Source: Cordylochernes scorpioides (taxonomy: Eukaryota; Arthropoda; Arachnida; Pseudoscorpiones; Chernetidae). From it: a stretch of DNA of 64,000 bases. Of this stretch, positions 51,157 through 63,562 are shown in pieces. A model generated the notes under the pieces. The model searched no databases. It saw only the letters and a list, made by a program, of their open reading frames with translations, and was not told where the DNA came from. Within the stretch, counting starts at the first letter, position 1, and each line of letters starts with the position of its first letter. The translations under genes and the position numbers were made by a program. The stretch spans positions 24,014,467 to 24,078,466 of the forward strand of contig CP092880.1 in the NCBI GenBank assembly GCA_030710605.1, written 5' to 3'.

Positions 51157-51728
51157 ACGACAAGAAGGTCATCGGTCGTTTTAGGAGGGTTCAGGTAGAG
51201 CGCGAATGAGTACTCTTTTTTCAGTCCTCCAATAACATGTTCAATTTTTGTTTCTTCTTCCATTGCGGGGTCAACCTTGTTGCACAACACTAGAATGTCT
51301 TCCGCGAACCTGATTGCTGGTTCATTCCAGTGTTGCATTCTGTTGAGCTTCATTCTAAGTTCTTCTTTATTCGCGTCCAAAGAAAAATCCTGAATGAGGC
51401 GGATTTTAATATTTTCCCAGCTCGTGAAACTAGCTTTGTGTAAATTCAACCAGGTTTTAGCGCTTCCCGTCATGTTCATGGCGGCATAACGAGAGATAAT
51501 GTAGTCTGCCCAATGGTACAAGAAGCCAATTTCTTCAAGAGATTCAATCCATGGGCGAGGGTCTTCCGTTCCATCATACTTGGGGATGTCGATGTTGGGA
51601 TTCAGGACAACTGGGTCGGAACTAGCATCTCTACCAATTGTTGCACCAGGTTGCGGCTTGGCAGACTCTTCAGCCTGGATTCTCTCCTGTGCTGGGTCTT
51701 GCATCTTACCAGAGCGTGTTTCAACCAT
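50841..51728 (-). CDS. gag: Gypsy C Gag, N-terminal part
   Basis: Starts MVETRSGKMQDPAQERIQAE inside the 5' LTR (first 30 codons in the LTR) and reads through its edge. A Gag capsid-like region follows: PKYDGTEDPRPWIESLEEIG, MTGSAKTWLNLHKASF, IRLIQDFSLDANKEELRMKL, HVIGGLKKEYSFALYL. About 200 codons in, a one-base break moves the true frame to 51156-50581; the residues after CKKMDYLK here are out of frame. The break is in an A-rich run, so it may be a real mutation or a sequencing error. Confidence 0.88.
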   Translation of the reverse strand: MVETRSGKMQDPAQERIQAEESAKPQPGATIGRDASSDPVVLNPNIDIPKYDGTEDPRPWIESLEEIGFLYHWADYIISRYAAMNMTGSAKTWLNLHKASFTSWENIKIRLIQDFSLDANKEELRMKLNRMQHWNEPAIRFAEDILVLCNKVDPAMEEETKIEHVIGGLKKEYSFALYLNPPKTTDDLLVVCKKMDYLKRSIGNVWRNPETYITVHAILDPNNNRGTCRRLPHETTRPLPGPKPLFPIITRTTPLLPPDSIETTFPSPLPLDVLIILTLCRNQTFRETLTIKAKK

Positions 51729-51979
51729 CCTACAAATTTATAAAAGGGAATAACGAGATAAGTCTTCTTTAAGTAGCCACCAGAATCCTTTATTTATTTT
51801 TCTCACATCAAAGAGAGCAGTGAAGTCACAGTGTACCTAAATACAAATGATGATAAATTAATAATCTGTTTTAAATAAATATCATAGAATATTTTATATA
51901 AAAATAAATAAATATATAATTTAAATTTCAAATATATTAAAACTAATATAAGAAATACGCCATTAATCATGATGTAACA
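51639..51979 (-). repeat. Gypsy C 5' LTR, carries gag start codon
   Basis: 341 bp. Its last 90 bases encode the first 30 Gag residues. The bases after it (ATTGGTAGAGATGCTAG) contain TGG two positions in, a possible but unmatched primer site. Confidence 0.93.
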
Positions 51980-52631
51980 ATATTGCCACCTTATTTTTAT
52001 TCGTATGGTTTCATTTTGATAAATTATAATTGCAGACGGAGGGTCGTGTATCATTACTCCCGCCATCTGCCGATATAAATTGTAACTATTTGTAAAAATA
52101 TTTATTTATAGTCGTTATTTTCTTTACTTTAAAAAATGTGTTTCAATAGAATTTTTAAAAATATATATTAATATATAATATGAATTTTTAATATTTCATT
52201 TTTATAAAACCTATAAATAACATTTTAAAAATATTTTCAAATATGCATGTTTAGAATTATCAATTATGAAAAAGGATTTGACAAGCTTAAAATTTTGAGT
52301 TAAATGTGAAGTTATAATCAAGACTAAATATATATATATTCGAATTTATTTGTTAAAGGCAAATTTCCACAACAAATCAAAACAGAAGATAGATATTATA
52401 AATAAAATAGAATTATTTATAATGTGTATAATTTAGAAGTATTTATAATGTCTGATAATACGTTTTTAAAAGATATCGATAACATGTAGTGATGTATTTA
52501 TTTAGCAAAAATTATTCGTTATAATGATTATCTGTCTTTTGCTTGTAAAATAATGTCTTGTAATTTCAACAAACACCTATCATCATACGATTCTATTAAA
52601 CTACATTTTCCTAATTAAAGAACAACATAAA
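51980..52631. other. Non-coding (copy B of 1510-2162)
   Basis: Same AT-rich sequence as copy A. Confidence 0.6.
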
Positions 52632-52958
52632 TACAGTAGAACCTCCCTGTAAAAGACACCTAATTGCAGAGCCAATGTGTCCTTTAGGGAGAGGTGTCAT
52701 CTTACAGGAGAGTTTCTAAATAGCAAAAATGGTAATTTTGCAAATGAAAACTGTCCTTTATAGAGAGGTGTCCTCTTACCAAAGAGTTGCTAAATTGTAA
52801 AAATGGTAATTTTGCAATTGAAAACTTTTCTTTGTAGAGAGGTGTCCTCTTACCAGAGAGTTTCTAAATTGTAAAAATGGTAATTTTGCACATGAAAACT
52901 GTCCTTTATAGAGAGGTGTCCTCTAGCGTGAGTGTCCTCTCATGGAAGTTCCACTGTA
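52632..52958. mobile_element. pogo/Tigger-like MITE (copy B)
   Basis: Duplicate of 2163-2489 with only a few substitutions. Confidence 0.75.
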
Positions 52959-53276
52959 TAGGATACTTTTTTCAATAGATTTGAATCTCCTGGATATAAA
53001 TTAAAGAATGCAAGAGATTTCTGGAGATGAGTTTCTTTTATCTTTTATTAATGTAATCTCAAGTTTTCAGGCATCTCTACCCGTCTACGGGAGTACATAA
53101 CACGAATAGACGTTGTATTCGTTCAACATGGCAATTGAGCATCTTGGGAACAACAACTCCATTATGGCCAAGGGCCTATCCGGACCCAGGATGGCTTGTA
53201 GCCCTTGAAATAATCTAGAGGTTCTCGGGGAAGGCCTCGAGTCTGATGTCAATGTTTATATATTGTCAAATTATAT

Positions 53277-53703
53277 TGACAAATATTTGCACGCTTATCT
53301 TATCTTATTTCTTTAGTGCGAAGAACGTTGTTTTTATCAGATAAATAAACCGATCTCTCACGCATTCTAATTGGACGCCATGTTTGTATATAAATGGGGT
53401 TGAAGGGAATGCGTGAGGGGCGAGTGAGGTTAAAAGTTTTGTGTAGAGACGCTTATAGTGTTCTCTTCGTATTTTATCCGTGTCTGGTGATCTCTTCGCA
53501 TTCCCTGTGTAACCCCGGTCCGATCCCTACCAAAGCAGCAATAAAGATAAGTACTGGTTTTTATTTTATTTAACCAATTGTAAGTTTATTTATCTCCTTT
53601 TTTGTTGTACCTTTGAGTGTAGGCTTTTGTGTGTTTAGTTACTATTACTTTAGGCCCTAGTCTATTGCATTTTGTGTTAACCCGAACTAAGTAACATTTG
53701 TCA
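53277..53703 (+). mobile_element. Solo LTR (copy B)
   Basis: Duplicate of 2808-3235: TGACAAAT...ATTTGTCA with ATAT flanks. Small differences, for example near 53685. The surrounding TIR repeat and the 24-bp hairpin (about 54032-54101) are also present. Confidence 0.75.
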
Positions 53704-55283
53704 ATATAATTATAATGCTGATAGCTGTAATCTTGTAACTTTGTTTTGATGTTGAAGTCAATAAAGTATATTTCAATCTCATCTATTCGTTTTTATATAT
53801 TCCTTGTAGAAAGGTAGAGATGCCTGGAAGCTTGAGATAATATTAATAAATATTGCCACGTGGAAAATTAGGGAAGGTAAAAACTTCAGGAGGAGACAAC
53901 AATATATTTCAGGCAAGGACAAACTATGAATGGTAAACAAAAGATAAGCCACGAGGGAAATTTACAGAGTAGCAAAATAAAAACATAAAAATGACCACAC
54001 TGTTAATAAAAATAATAAATACTTGGTTACAATATTGTCAAGAAGCTCCATCCAGATGGGATACCTGTCAATCATCCCTGGATGGAGCTTCTTGACAATA
54101 TGAAAAGGAACTCATCTAAAGAAACCTGTTGCATTATTTAATAAAGGATACTTCTTTTATTAAAAATTAACTCATCTCTGGAAACCTGATATTTTCACCT
54201 TATTAAAACGTATCCTATATTTATGTGTGGTTCATTAATTAAGAAAATGGTCATTAGTAGAATAATATTGACATGGTGTTTGTTTGTAGCAGTTAAAGTC
54301 ATTTTCACCTTAATATTTTTTACCTTAATACTGGTACAAGGGATTTTTATTGAGTCTATTATGTAAATTCCAGTGTTTTTTCCCATTCCCTAATTTTGTA
54401 TCTTTTTTCCCTCTGATTTACCCTTTCAAATCTGTTTATGAGCTCAATTGTCTTAATTACAATGTATAAATATCATTATCTCAATATTGATTGTGATTAG
54501 CTTTTGCTTTTTTATCTTTTGCGGTGAATCCGCGTTAAATCCAGGTATAATAAATTTCTTTTCCTCCAATTTAACCATACTAATCTATTAGCTTGATTGT
54601 CTTTATATAATTTTTCCTGTATATAAATATCATATTACCATTAAGGTACTATTACTTTGTTCCTGCATGTATCCTACATTTCTGATTGGAGAATCTGTAT
54701 AAGACTAAAAGGTCTTAATAAATCTTTTTGTTGTTGTTGTTGTTGTGAAAACAATACTATATTTATAAGGTAATGATATGCGTCATATATATGTATTAAA
54801 TGAAATAATTAAAGCACAAATGTTTCTTTTACACACAAAAAAGAAAAAAATTCTACTGTCCTTACTGCGATGAAAAAATATTGAGAGAGCTTGGCTTATC
54901 AGTGGTGAACCATCCCAGCGGTTTCGCCAATTTAATCTACCAGACCGCTTCTTTAGAGCTCTAATACTGTATTAGATCATTCTGCTTATATATATATGCT
55001 AAACTGAAGGGTGGAATCTTAGAAATGGTATTCAAACAAACTATGGACATAAGCTTTTAGGACAGCAGAATTGCCTATAATATTTGCATCGAGCAATGCT
55101 CTTTATCAAACAATAAGTACAAGGCCAGTTAGGTATAAATTATTTATAAGGAAAAAACATGTCCCGAGAGCACGTGTTTCGAATTTATTTTATAAAGCGA
55201 AGGTTGCCAGAAATTTATTCGAAAACGTTCATTTAAAGTTTTATCGAGTAACGAATAGCTATTCAACTTTGTTTGAAACTCGG
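53704..55283. other. Non-coding repeats (copy B of 3236-4800)
   Basis: TIR arm, hairpin, non-LTR 3' end with (TTG)n near 54725-54745, and the dispersed repeat of 4396-4600 at about 54855-55075. No gene. Confidence 0.6.
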
Positions 55284-55490
55284 TGAAACAGATTTAGAAA
55301 CTAATGTTTCAATTAAAGAGGCGTATGGAGATGAATCTTTAAAAAGTTTCCAATTGGTAAGCCAATTTGAAAAATGGAAGAACAAATCCGTTTGGCGAAG
55401 TTCAACCTGGTGGACCGTGCATCGTGAGAAAGCAGGTAAATATTGAACAAATCAAAAGATTTTTACGATAAAACTATAGAATGACAAACA
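55284..55490 (+). pseudogene. mariner transposase relic, truncated (copy B)
   Basis: Only the N-terminal part of the copy A relic remains (AYGDES and the following helix region). About 12 bases are missing relative to copy A after GATGAATCTT. The reading ends at the 2.5 kb deletion junction near 55500. Confidence 0.7.
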
Positions 55491-55499
55491 GGGAGGTGA

Positions 55500-55940
55500 A
55501 AATTAGAGGTAAGCTGGTAAAGAGGCAGAGCGATTTTCAGACCAGAACACAACACGAACGCTTCACGATTTTGCGTGTCATCCTTGCGCAGGGCCATGCA
55601 ACATGAAGTTGTAGGATAATGATTTTCATATAACAAAAGTGGCACGTCTCCTTTTAAAAATGTATTGAAACATTGTATTGGAATGCATGGCTTCAGTACA
55701 AGACGTAATGATAAAGAATGAGTCACAACCCTAGTTTTAGAAAATTCACACAAAAGCCAACAACCAGTATACCATGGTTTCAGGCTATGGTCCTCATCAG
55801 TACAGGGACGGCTTCGATTTCATATCACCCTACGAGAGGGGTTATGGAAATGGTCGAATTTCCCAAAGAGGTGGTTAAACTGGTTAAGTGGCAATGGCTA
55901 ATTTTCAGGCAAGATTTTGGTACAGGAAATTATATATAAT
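55500..55940 (-). pseudogene. LINE fragment (copy B of 7540-7960)
   Basis: Resumes at GTAAAGAGGCAGAGCGATTT, equal to 7540 in copy A. Contains the same post-endonuclease linker in decayed form. Confidence 0.5.
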
Positions 55941-55997
55941 CTCTCTTTATTACACGCTTATACCACGCTCCATGATACCTTCTGATTATATATATAT

Positions 55998-56353
55998 TGT
56001 TGTACCAAGTTGCAGCTTTGCAGGGTCGTCGACCATGGTTTCTTCCTTCTTTGTGTTATACACGTTTCCCGAGCGGGTTTCCATACTCAAAGCAAATAAA
56101 AAATAAATTACCTTTTAAAGTTATTATGTTTATTTATTCGTTGTCTTCCTCGTAGGTCGCGATCCGCAGTCTTCGTCTAGGTCCTCTCTCGCTCCAATAA
56201 CCAATCAAGATATATATACAATAAAATATCACAAAAGGAATGAAACTATATAAAGGAATGATGATAATCTCTCTAAATAATCTGTTTTGAATAAATATTA
56301 AATATCATAGAATATTTTGAATAAATGTAGGGCGCATTAAAATTGATGCAACA
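55998..56353 (-). mobile_element. Solo LTR related to Gypsy C, copy B only
   Basis: 356 bp, starts TGTTGTACCAAG and ends GATGCAACA on the plus strand, flanked by ATAT on both sides (55994-55997, 56354-56357); copy A has the empty site near 8020. Read on the minus strand it holds METRSGNVYNTKKEETMVDD then AKLQLGT, 29 codons ending at the LTR edge, matching the LTR-borne Gag start of Gypsy C (VETRSG...AKPQPGAT). The rest of the LTR is diverged from Gypsy C. Confidence 0.85.
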
Positions 56354-56757
56354 ATATTAAATACTTTTGAAGAATTTTCTTGCTTAATACAACAAGTTGT
56401 AATGAAACAATAGATATAAGATTTGAGGACAATAGATCATCCCAGTTTCACAGAGTGTTAGTAAGAATTCAGAGCTAGCTAAGACAGCAAGAAAATCCAG
56501 TAAACAACATCAACTGGATATCTCTCAGAGCACATCAAATTATAGATTGATAAGACATCATTGTCCTTCAATATTATCACTCCATTCTGATAGCTGCAGA
56601 TTTTACCGAACCAATGGGTGGTCTTTTTGTATAACATCCAAGCACTGCCTACTCACCTAAAACTTCTCTTTTTACATACGAAATTGAGTAACTACATTAA
56701 CCTTTTATTTTTTATTATTCTGTGACTTTCCCTTACACATGTGCTGCGTATAGCCAT

Positions 56758-56970
56758 TTACAAAGTGCTCACATTGTAGGATATATCTGGACGAGTTCCC
56801 GTTTCCAGATACATGAGTGACTCGATCATCTCTTGGTATAATGTCTTGTCTACAGGCTTGGAGTCTTTATACTCATCAAAGTTCTGATCTCGATCTCCTG
56901 GAGTTTGTAGGATGTTGCATTCCTCGAGTCCAAATCTTCTTAAAATCTTATTAATGTAATGGGATTGTTC
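56758..56970 (-). pseudogene. Copia RT/RNase H junction fragment (copy B)
   Basis: Duplicate of 8762-8975, one residue different (KPVDKT for KPLDKT). Confidence 0.8.
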
Positions 56971-57071
56971 AAATACAAACAGGTAAAAGTTTAAATACAA
57001 GAACTTAGTACTTAAATACAAATACAAGTACTAAATACTTGTATATGTGCTAATACTATTTTTATATACTA

Positions 57072-57395
57072 CTAGCGGATGTGTACCCGGCTTCGCCCGG
57101 GTTTTATCCGAGTGGAAGTTTGCATAACGAATATTATTGATAATATATTTATTATTGATAATTGATAATAATATTCTGGAACACACACACACACACAGAA
57201 TATTATGATAATAATGATAATAATATTCATTACATTATATATTTATATAATATATAAAATATATTTTTCGAGCAAACATACCCACTCTCTCTACTGAATA
57301 TATTTTTTAAAAGATATATATAAATAATAAATATCTAGAGATAAACTACACGATCTTAGCCAAAAGGCCGAGAAACGATATTTTATATATAGAGA
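57072..57395 (-). mobile_element. Helitron-like element with U2 head (copy B, first)
   Basis: Duplicate of 9076-9397: 5' TCTCTATATATAAAAT, U2 fragment at 57352-57381, GC hairpin and CTAG|T. Confidence 0.65.
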
Positions 57396-57977
57396 TGACC
57401 TGGCTTCGTGTGTCTTCTGCTCGAGTGAATGTTTCTCAGGTAGAATTTTGTTCCTGTCTACTGAAAATTATTATCTGGTCTGTGGTCTGTTTTAGTGAAT
57501 ATTCCCCTAAAGAATTTTGTTTATGTCAATCAAGCATGATACAGCAATATTGTCATCATCATTTCTGACTAAAAATATATTGTTGCTCAGTACCTGGTTA
57601 ATTATATTTTTTCTTGTTAAAGCGCGACAAAAAACTCTTCCAGATTTAACTCTCTGTCCTGTTCAAATTTCAGCGAGATTAGTTACAAATTGAGGGCGTT
57701 CATAGCCGACAAACAAATATATATATTCCCGGCTTCGCCCGGTTTTATCCTAGTAAAAGTTTGCCTAACGAACATTTGTTAAAACGATTCTAGCAAAACA
57801 TCCAATCCCTATATTGAATCTACACTTGCCTATACTCTCGATAATTTGAAAATTTTTCCAGGTCCCTTTAAAAATACTCGCTAAGTTGAATAAAATCAAT
57901 ATTAATTGGTCCACTCGGTAATTTGAAGTTGAAGGAATAGTATCTTGCCACAAACGAACATTTGTAAATAACTGTAT

Positions 57978-59045
57978 TCAGCGAATGTACCCGGCTTCGC
58001 CCGGTTTTTACCCGAGTAAAAGTTTGCCTAACGAACATTTTTTAAAACGATTCTAGAAAACAGCCAATCCACCTATATATAGATTTATAAACTTTTTATA
58101 AATATTGTTATATGCGTTTGAATATATTTTTGAAATATATTTTTTTTAAAAACATTTATTACTTTTTAAATAAGATATTGTCACGTTTGTGGATTTTATA
58201 ATTAATTATTTCTTTTTTTCTCAATGAATTATGTATATTAATTTAAAAATCCATTTTGTTATCATCATCACATACAATGTAATTTTTTATATAAACAAAC
58301 GATAAAAAACAACAACAATTAAATTTGCATCTTCGTTATTATAAAACAACAGCAAATTAAATTAACAATGTAAAAATATATTTTAACATTACAACATTTT
58401 AACATTTAAAACAAAAACGTTACAATATTTTCTTTAAATATATATTAATATTAAAATGCCAAGTTTTTTTACAACGTCTTCGGAATATTATATTACTATA
58501 TTTCTAATTAAATTTACTATACTTGGAACACATTTTAGCATTTTTACAATTTATAAATGTAATTTCACCAGATGCCGCGAGAGGCGCTGCTTGCGAGTGG
58601 AGGTGGAAAATTTGCAAATAAAATTGCAAAGAATATTTATTTCAAATCGAATTCAAACCAGAAATCTTCCCAGTAGTATAGTAAATAGCTTCCTAAAGTT
58701 TCACGGCGATTGGATAATCTTACCTTTTAAAAACATTCATCGTGTGAACAAACTAACATTCAACGTGTAAACAAACCACGTGTTAATTATTGACCAATCA
58801 AATTCATTTATCGTCGCGACCAGTGCTGCGCTCAAGCGGTAAAAGGCTGGAACTATCGCTTTTTGGTTTTTTATTAAAAAAAAAGCACATTAACTTTTTC
58901 AGTTTTTTGAATAGCCTATATGTTAAACGAAATCTTCAGCTACCTACATGCGAAATTTCATAATGATTGATTCAGTAGATTTTGCGCTACGCGATAACAA
59001 ACATCGATTTTGGATTTCATTTTTATAGATATATATAAGGAAGGA
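57978..59045 (-). mobile_element. Helitron-like element, about 1 kb (copy B)
   Basis: Duplicate of 9980-11047 with the same tentative ends. Confidence 0.4.
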
Positions 59046-60480
59046 TTATTTTTATAACATATCAATTGAGAATAAATGTAGACAAGTGGAAAAATGAAAG
59101 AAAAAAAAAGTACCTAGAAAAAAGTAAAAGAGGATAACAGTTCATCTTAAAAAAGATAATTCAAGACCCCGCACAAGGCCATGTAAATATGTAAATACAA
59201 TGTACATGTGAAGAACCTGTACATATTATTCATTGTAGATATCATAGGTTGTTGAGTGGTACCTAATAAAGTTATTTAAAAATTATAAAAGAGTGCGAGA
59301 GAATGGTATTTATATGCAAATATTACACCACTTTCTTTTAATAAATGCATAAAATGAATCACAATTAAATGTACTAAAACAATGCAACAACACAGGTTTA
59401 TTAAGACAATCGGTCTTATACATATTCACTACAGGAAGAAAGTAAACATAGATACTAAAACACAATGCATATTTTAATATTTTATGAGATGCATGATGAA
59501 AAACCGTAGTGTAAAGGTAAACTTCAGTTCGACTTTGCCAAAGCTAGTTTTTGGCTTATTTACTCGTACACATCTGGATCTAAACGCTGTGTTCAGAAAT
59601 GATAGTTGTTGCAATGCAGTTTTTTTTAAGGAGAGGAGTCTTTTTTTTACCCTTAGAAATTGCAAAACTATTACAAAAATACCCAAGATTGCTTTTTGAA
59701 GCATTCATATCACACAAGAGAATAATAGCATAAATAGAAAAGTTTAATTACAAACAATAGTATTATGTATTGTATTTTCAGAACCATCACATTGCAATCA
59801 TTTTCTGTATATCATGTGTACTTAAAATTCTTCTTTTATTGTTCCATGTATACATCCTGTTCACAATTCCTCTGTCTTTCAATCTCCTAGAAGAATCTTC
59901 TTTAAGACTAGTATGTACAATGTATTAATAAAGGTTTTTGTATGTTTATGTTTAAAAACATTTATTATAGGAAAATTGACCCGTCGCTTTTAGTTTGGAA
60001 GTTAGCCTTTTCAACTGCAAATAAACTATGCTCAATTGTAAGCTAATTTTTGGATCTTACTAAAGATAATGTATTATGAAACATTAGCTATCTCTAATGA
60101 ACTCTTCCCCAGGTTTTATAAATTTTATCTCAAGGTTTATTCATGGTGATTATTTTAAACTATAAGTGTTTTGTGTAAAAATAATATAAATGTGATATTG
60201 TACTGGGATAAGATGTATAGATTAAGAAAGTAAAAAGCCATCAGCAACTTTCAATTGCTCGATAAGGAGATGCCTTTTTCTTTCTTTCTTTCTCCATATA
60301 AGTATTTTATAATATGAAATAAGAGGAATATATATTTTAGCGACAATTTTCAATATATTTATTGATAATTCTGAATCAGTATTATGTTAAAATGTGTTTT
60401 TTTACAATCAAAATACTTTAAAGACGTATTATTGATGTACACATATATATAAGATTATATAAATTGGTCAAAAACTGATG
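59046..60480. other. Non-coding 3' flank of CD36 (copy B)
   Basis: Same content as 11048-12480. Confidence 0.5.
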
Positions 60481-60506
60481 CGAGGTTTATTACAATCAGG
60501 AGAACT

Positions 60507-61867
60507 TCAGTATAATTCAGGGTTAACTGGGAAAGCAAAGTTGTAGTTGTTGTTGACGGTGTTAGTTTGGGATCCTTCCTTTGCTACAAAGTGAGTTGAA
60601 TCGCTTTTTCGGATGCCCACAACTACAGCGATTATCAGAAGCACACATCCAAAGCCACCAAAGAATTTTGGAATATCGTTGATCACTTCTAGAGGTCGCA
60701 GAATTGTTTCCTGTAGTGCTTCCATAGAATAAGACGGCATAGTAAAATTTTGTTCCATCCAGAAAGATGGGACAAGAACTTCTGATTTGTTATTGAAAGG
60801 GACGTTAAAAACTGGTCATTATTCTTATACAAGAACGTAAAGTCAATCCTGTTGATGGCTCAATATCTAAGAAAGAACCGTAACGTTGAAATGTAGGACT
60901 TTGTAGTCCTTTAACGTTCTTGATGTATTTCTTGGATCCAAGGAAATGAGGGCTAGAAACCACAGCTGGGCTTCCGCAAGCACCTAAAGAATGCACGCCT
61001 TCTTCACCAGAGCAAATTCCAAGATTCTTTTCAGGCATAATAAATCTTAAAGCATGCATTTGTCCTATTCTTACCCATTTTATAAATTTGAGTCGAATCG
61101 ATTGACAAAGAGATGGTACAAAAATAAAAATACGTGATTTGGTTGTAACAGGAAATGGAAATTGTTTTCCATCAGTACCTTGAATCTTATTACAATATAC
61201 AAATGGCCAATGATCTAATTTATTCTTTCCTTTATAGGAAATGATATTGGTAAATTTATTGATGCCTTTATCACCTGTATAGATTGAGAACATTTCTTGA
61301 GATCCATTTTTTATGTGAACTGTTCCTAAATAAGTTTCCAAATTTTGAAAAGAATCTTTTGCAAAGCAACATTTTCAAAATTTTGAAATGTCAATTCTCT
61401 AACAGATTTTGTTATTAATATATCATTATTTTCGTTTTTCTCTAGATAATTTAAATTAATCGTTGTTATCAGATCATTTTCTTTCGTAAATTATTAGAAT
61501 TGAAGGTGAAATAAGTAACTTCCTGATAACGAACAATTCCTTTAGAGTGATCCCATTCTTGTATAATCTTCTTCTGCTTTATTTTATATTCATATGGTCC
61601 AATTTCTTCAAGAATTGGATGATGTCCAACTTTAACATGTTCGGGATTAGTTATATTAAAGAAATATAAATTGAAATAGCTTGGGAATGATTCGGACCAG
61701 CTTGAAAAATAAACACTTTCATTTTTGATTGCCAATGTTGAAGCAAGTCTTGTATTCACATAACGAGGTAGAATAACAAATAATACAGTAGTTGTTACTA
61801 AACAAATAATAGAAATGGCAAATATTATTATTTGAGGTTTCTTCCGAGTTAAAAATTGCCATCCCAT
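60507..61867 (-). pseudogene. CD36-family gene, frameshifted copy
   Basis: Same gene as 12507-13868, with about four substitutions noticed (Leu to Phe in NLYFFNIT and Val to Ile in QETILRP among them). Three one-base length changes break it: A-run of five at 60807-60811 (four in copy A), T-run of four at 61357-61360 (five in copy A) and T-run of three at 61482-61484 (four in copy A). The readings left are 61867-61469 (N-terminal helix and start of ectodomain), 61341-60805 (middle) and 60758-60507 (end and second helix). All three breaks are in homopolymers, so sequencing or assembly error is a strong alternative to decay. Confidence 0.85.
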
Positions 61868-62853
61868 ATTTATTTAATAAAATATAAGATAGATACTATT
61901 CTTTTTTATTTTTATACACTTGCAAAATGGCGAACCTTTTTTGGTAAATAGAATTATGACTACAGAGACATCAAATATTTACTGAAATATTTATAAACAT
62001 ATATGATATAATATTTTATATATATAAGAGAGGGAAAATAATATATACTACCACACACAATTTTAAAATGTATTGATGAAATTATCACAAAATTTTCATA
62101 TTATTTGTTAAAAATCGATATAAAATTGTTTTAAGAATATAAAACTTTTGTAGTGAAAACGTTCATTTTATTTAATTTATAGATATAGTATATATCTTTT
62201 GGGGGTTTTTAAAGGACGATTTTGATAGAAAAAATATTTCTCGCGATATTTGTGCATATAAAAAGGTTTGATACTTCAGATAACATTTTAAAGTTTGATA
62301 ATTTTAAAATATTTTTAAAATAAAAAATTGAGTTTAAAACCATTTTCTAACGTAAAATAACAACATTTTTAGTTGAAAGCAACATTATGTAATTCAATAA
62401 CAACATTGGAACCTTCTCACATACAATTTTTAAAATTCATTTCATTCCATAAATTTCATTTATATTTAACATTAATAATTACAATTTTATTTTTAAAATG
62501 AAAGTCCGTTGATATTGATAAGATATTGCGTATTTAAAGTGAAAACGAATTTATGGAATAAAATACAAAGTTACAAAATAAGAAGGTTAAAATATGAAAC
62601 TTTTCGAATAAAATAAAAAAGAGCTTCATTTTTTACATTTAATAGGTTCTAAAACGTTAAAACTTTGACATTAAGTTTTAAAATATCGTTGTTAAACTTT
62701 AAAAATGTTTTGATATAAAATACATTTTGATATTATATAACTTTAAAATTCTATTTTGAAAGTGCAAAACCTTTGTATGTGCAAAAAATAAAAATGTTTT
62801 TATTAAAATTAAAATATCCTTATATTCGTATATATATTTTTATTTATATGACA
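61868..62853. other. 5' flank of CD36 (copy B); AT-rich
   Basis: Same as 13869-14855, nothing recognised. Confidence 0.5.
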
Positions 62854-63156
62854 CTAGAGCGGATGTAACTGGCTCCGCCCGGGTTTTACTCGATAAAAGG
62901 TTATCCTAACGATTATTTGATAGAAATATTTTCCGAGCAAAAATCCTCTCTCTACTGATTCGATTTTTATGAAGACATTTATACATATACCTTTATGAAA
63001 TTCGTTTCATTAGAGAGTGGATATTTTCTGATAATTTTTTATTTATTTTCATGAAGATATATATAAATTTATATTGAAATTTGTAAATAAAGAGAGATAT
63101 ACTTCACTTTGATCTCAGCCAAAAGGATGAGAAGCGATATTTTTTTTATAGAGAGA
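62854..63156 (-). mobile_element. Helitron-like element with U2 head (copy B, second)
   Basis: Duplicate of 14856-15156; U2 fragment at about 63105-63139 (CTTCTCATCCTTTTGGCTGA on the minus strand). Here the right flank is the original sequence that Copia displaced in copy A, similar to the right flank of the 9076 element. Confidence 0.65.
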
Positions 63157-63346
63157 TGATCTGGCTTCGTGTCTTATGCTCGAGTGAATGTTTTGCTCTG
63201 TTAGAATTTTGTTCCTGGTTTCACCCGTGGTCTGCTTTACTCTTTTTTATTTGACATATCGGACGCGATATCCCAGCTTGGGATACTTGCGCCTAAATAC
63301 ATTTTATCAGCCTATATATGATTCAATAACAGGACTAAAAACATAA

Positions 63347-63562
63347 TTAAAACTGAAACGATGGTTTTCTCAAACAGAAAATAAAATCTGAAATGAATTT
63401 ACAAAAATTATTGAATTTTACATAGGTATCTTTGTTATATACAAATTCGCAAATTTCTTCGATGGGATAAAAATGATTACTTCTGTAGCTGTGAAAGATC
63501 GGACATTCTATTAATAATGTATTGTGTTTTGGTATGGAGGTCATTCCAGTTCTATCAACCAT
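63347..63562 (-). pseudogene. LINE ORF2 C-terminus, shortened (copy B)
   Basis: Keeps ECPIFHSYRSNHFYPIEEIC (with the Cys before Pro that copy A lost) but lacks the preceding CFCG segment because of an internal deletion of about 230 bp. Confidence 0.65.

Larger units (their letters stand above)
46796..51979 (-). mobile_element. Gypsy C: complete Ty3/Gypsy retrotransposon with frameshifts
   Basis: 5184 bp. LTRs 46796-47135 and 51639-51979 differ by one T in a T-run. ATAT flanks both sides (46792-46795, 51980-51983); copy A has the empty site. On the minus strand gag, protease, RT, RNase H and integrase are all present. Three frame breaks (near 51120, 48465 and 48290) interrupt it, apart from the expected gag-pol shift at 50584. 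Coding fills the element from inside one LTR to inside the other. Confidence 0.95.
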
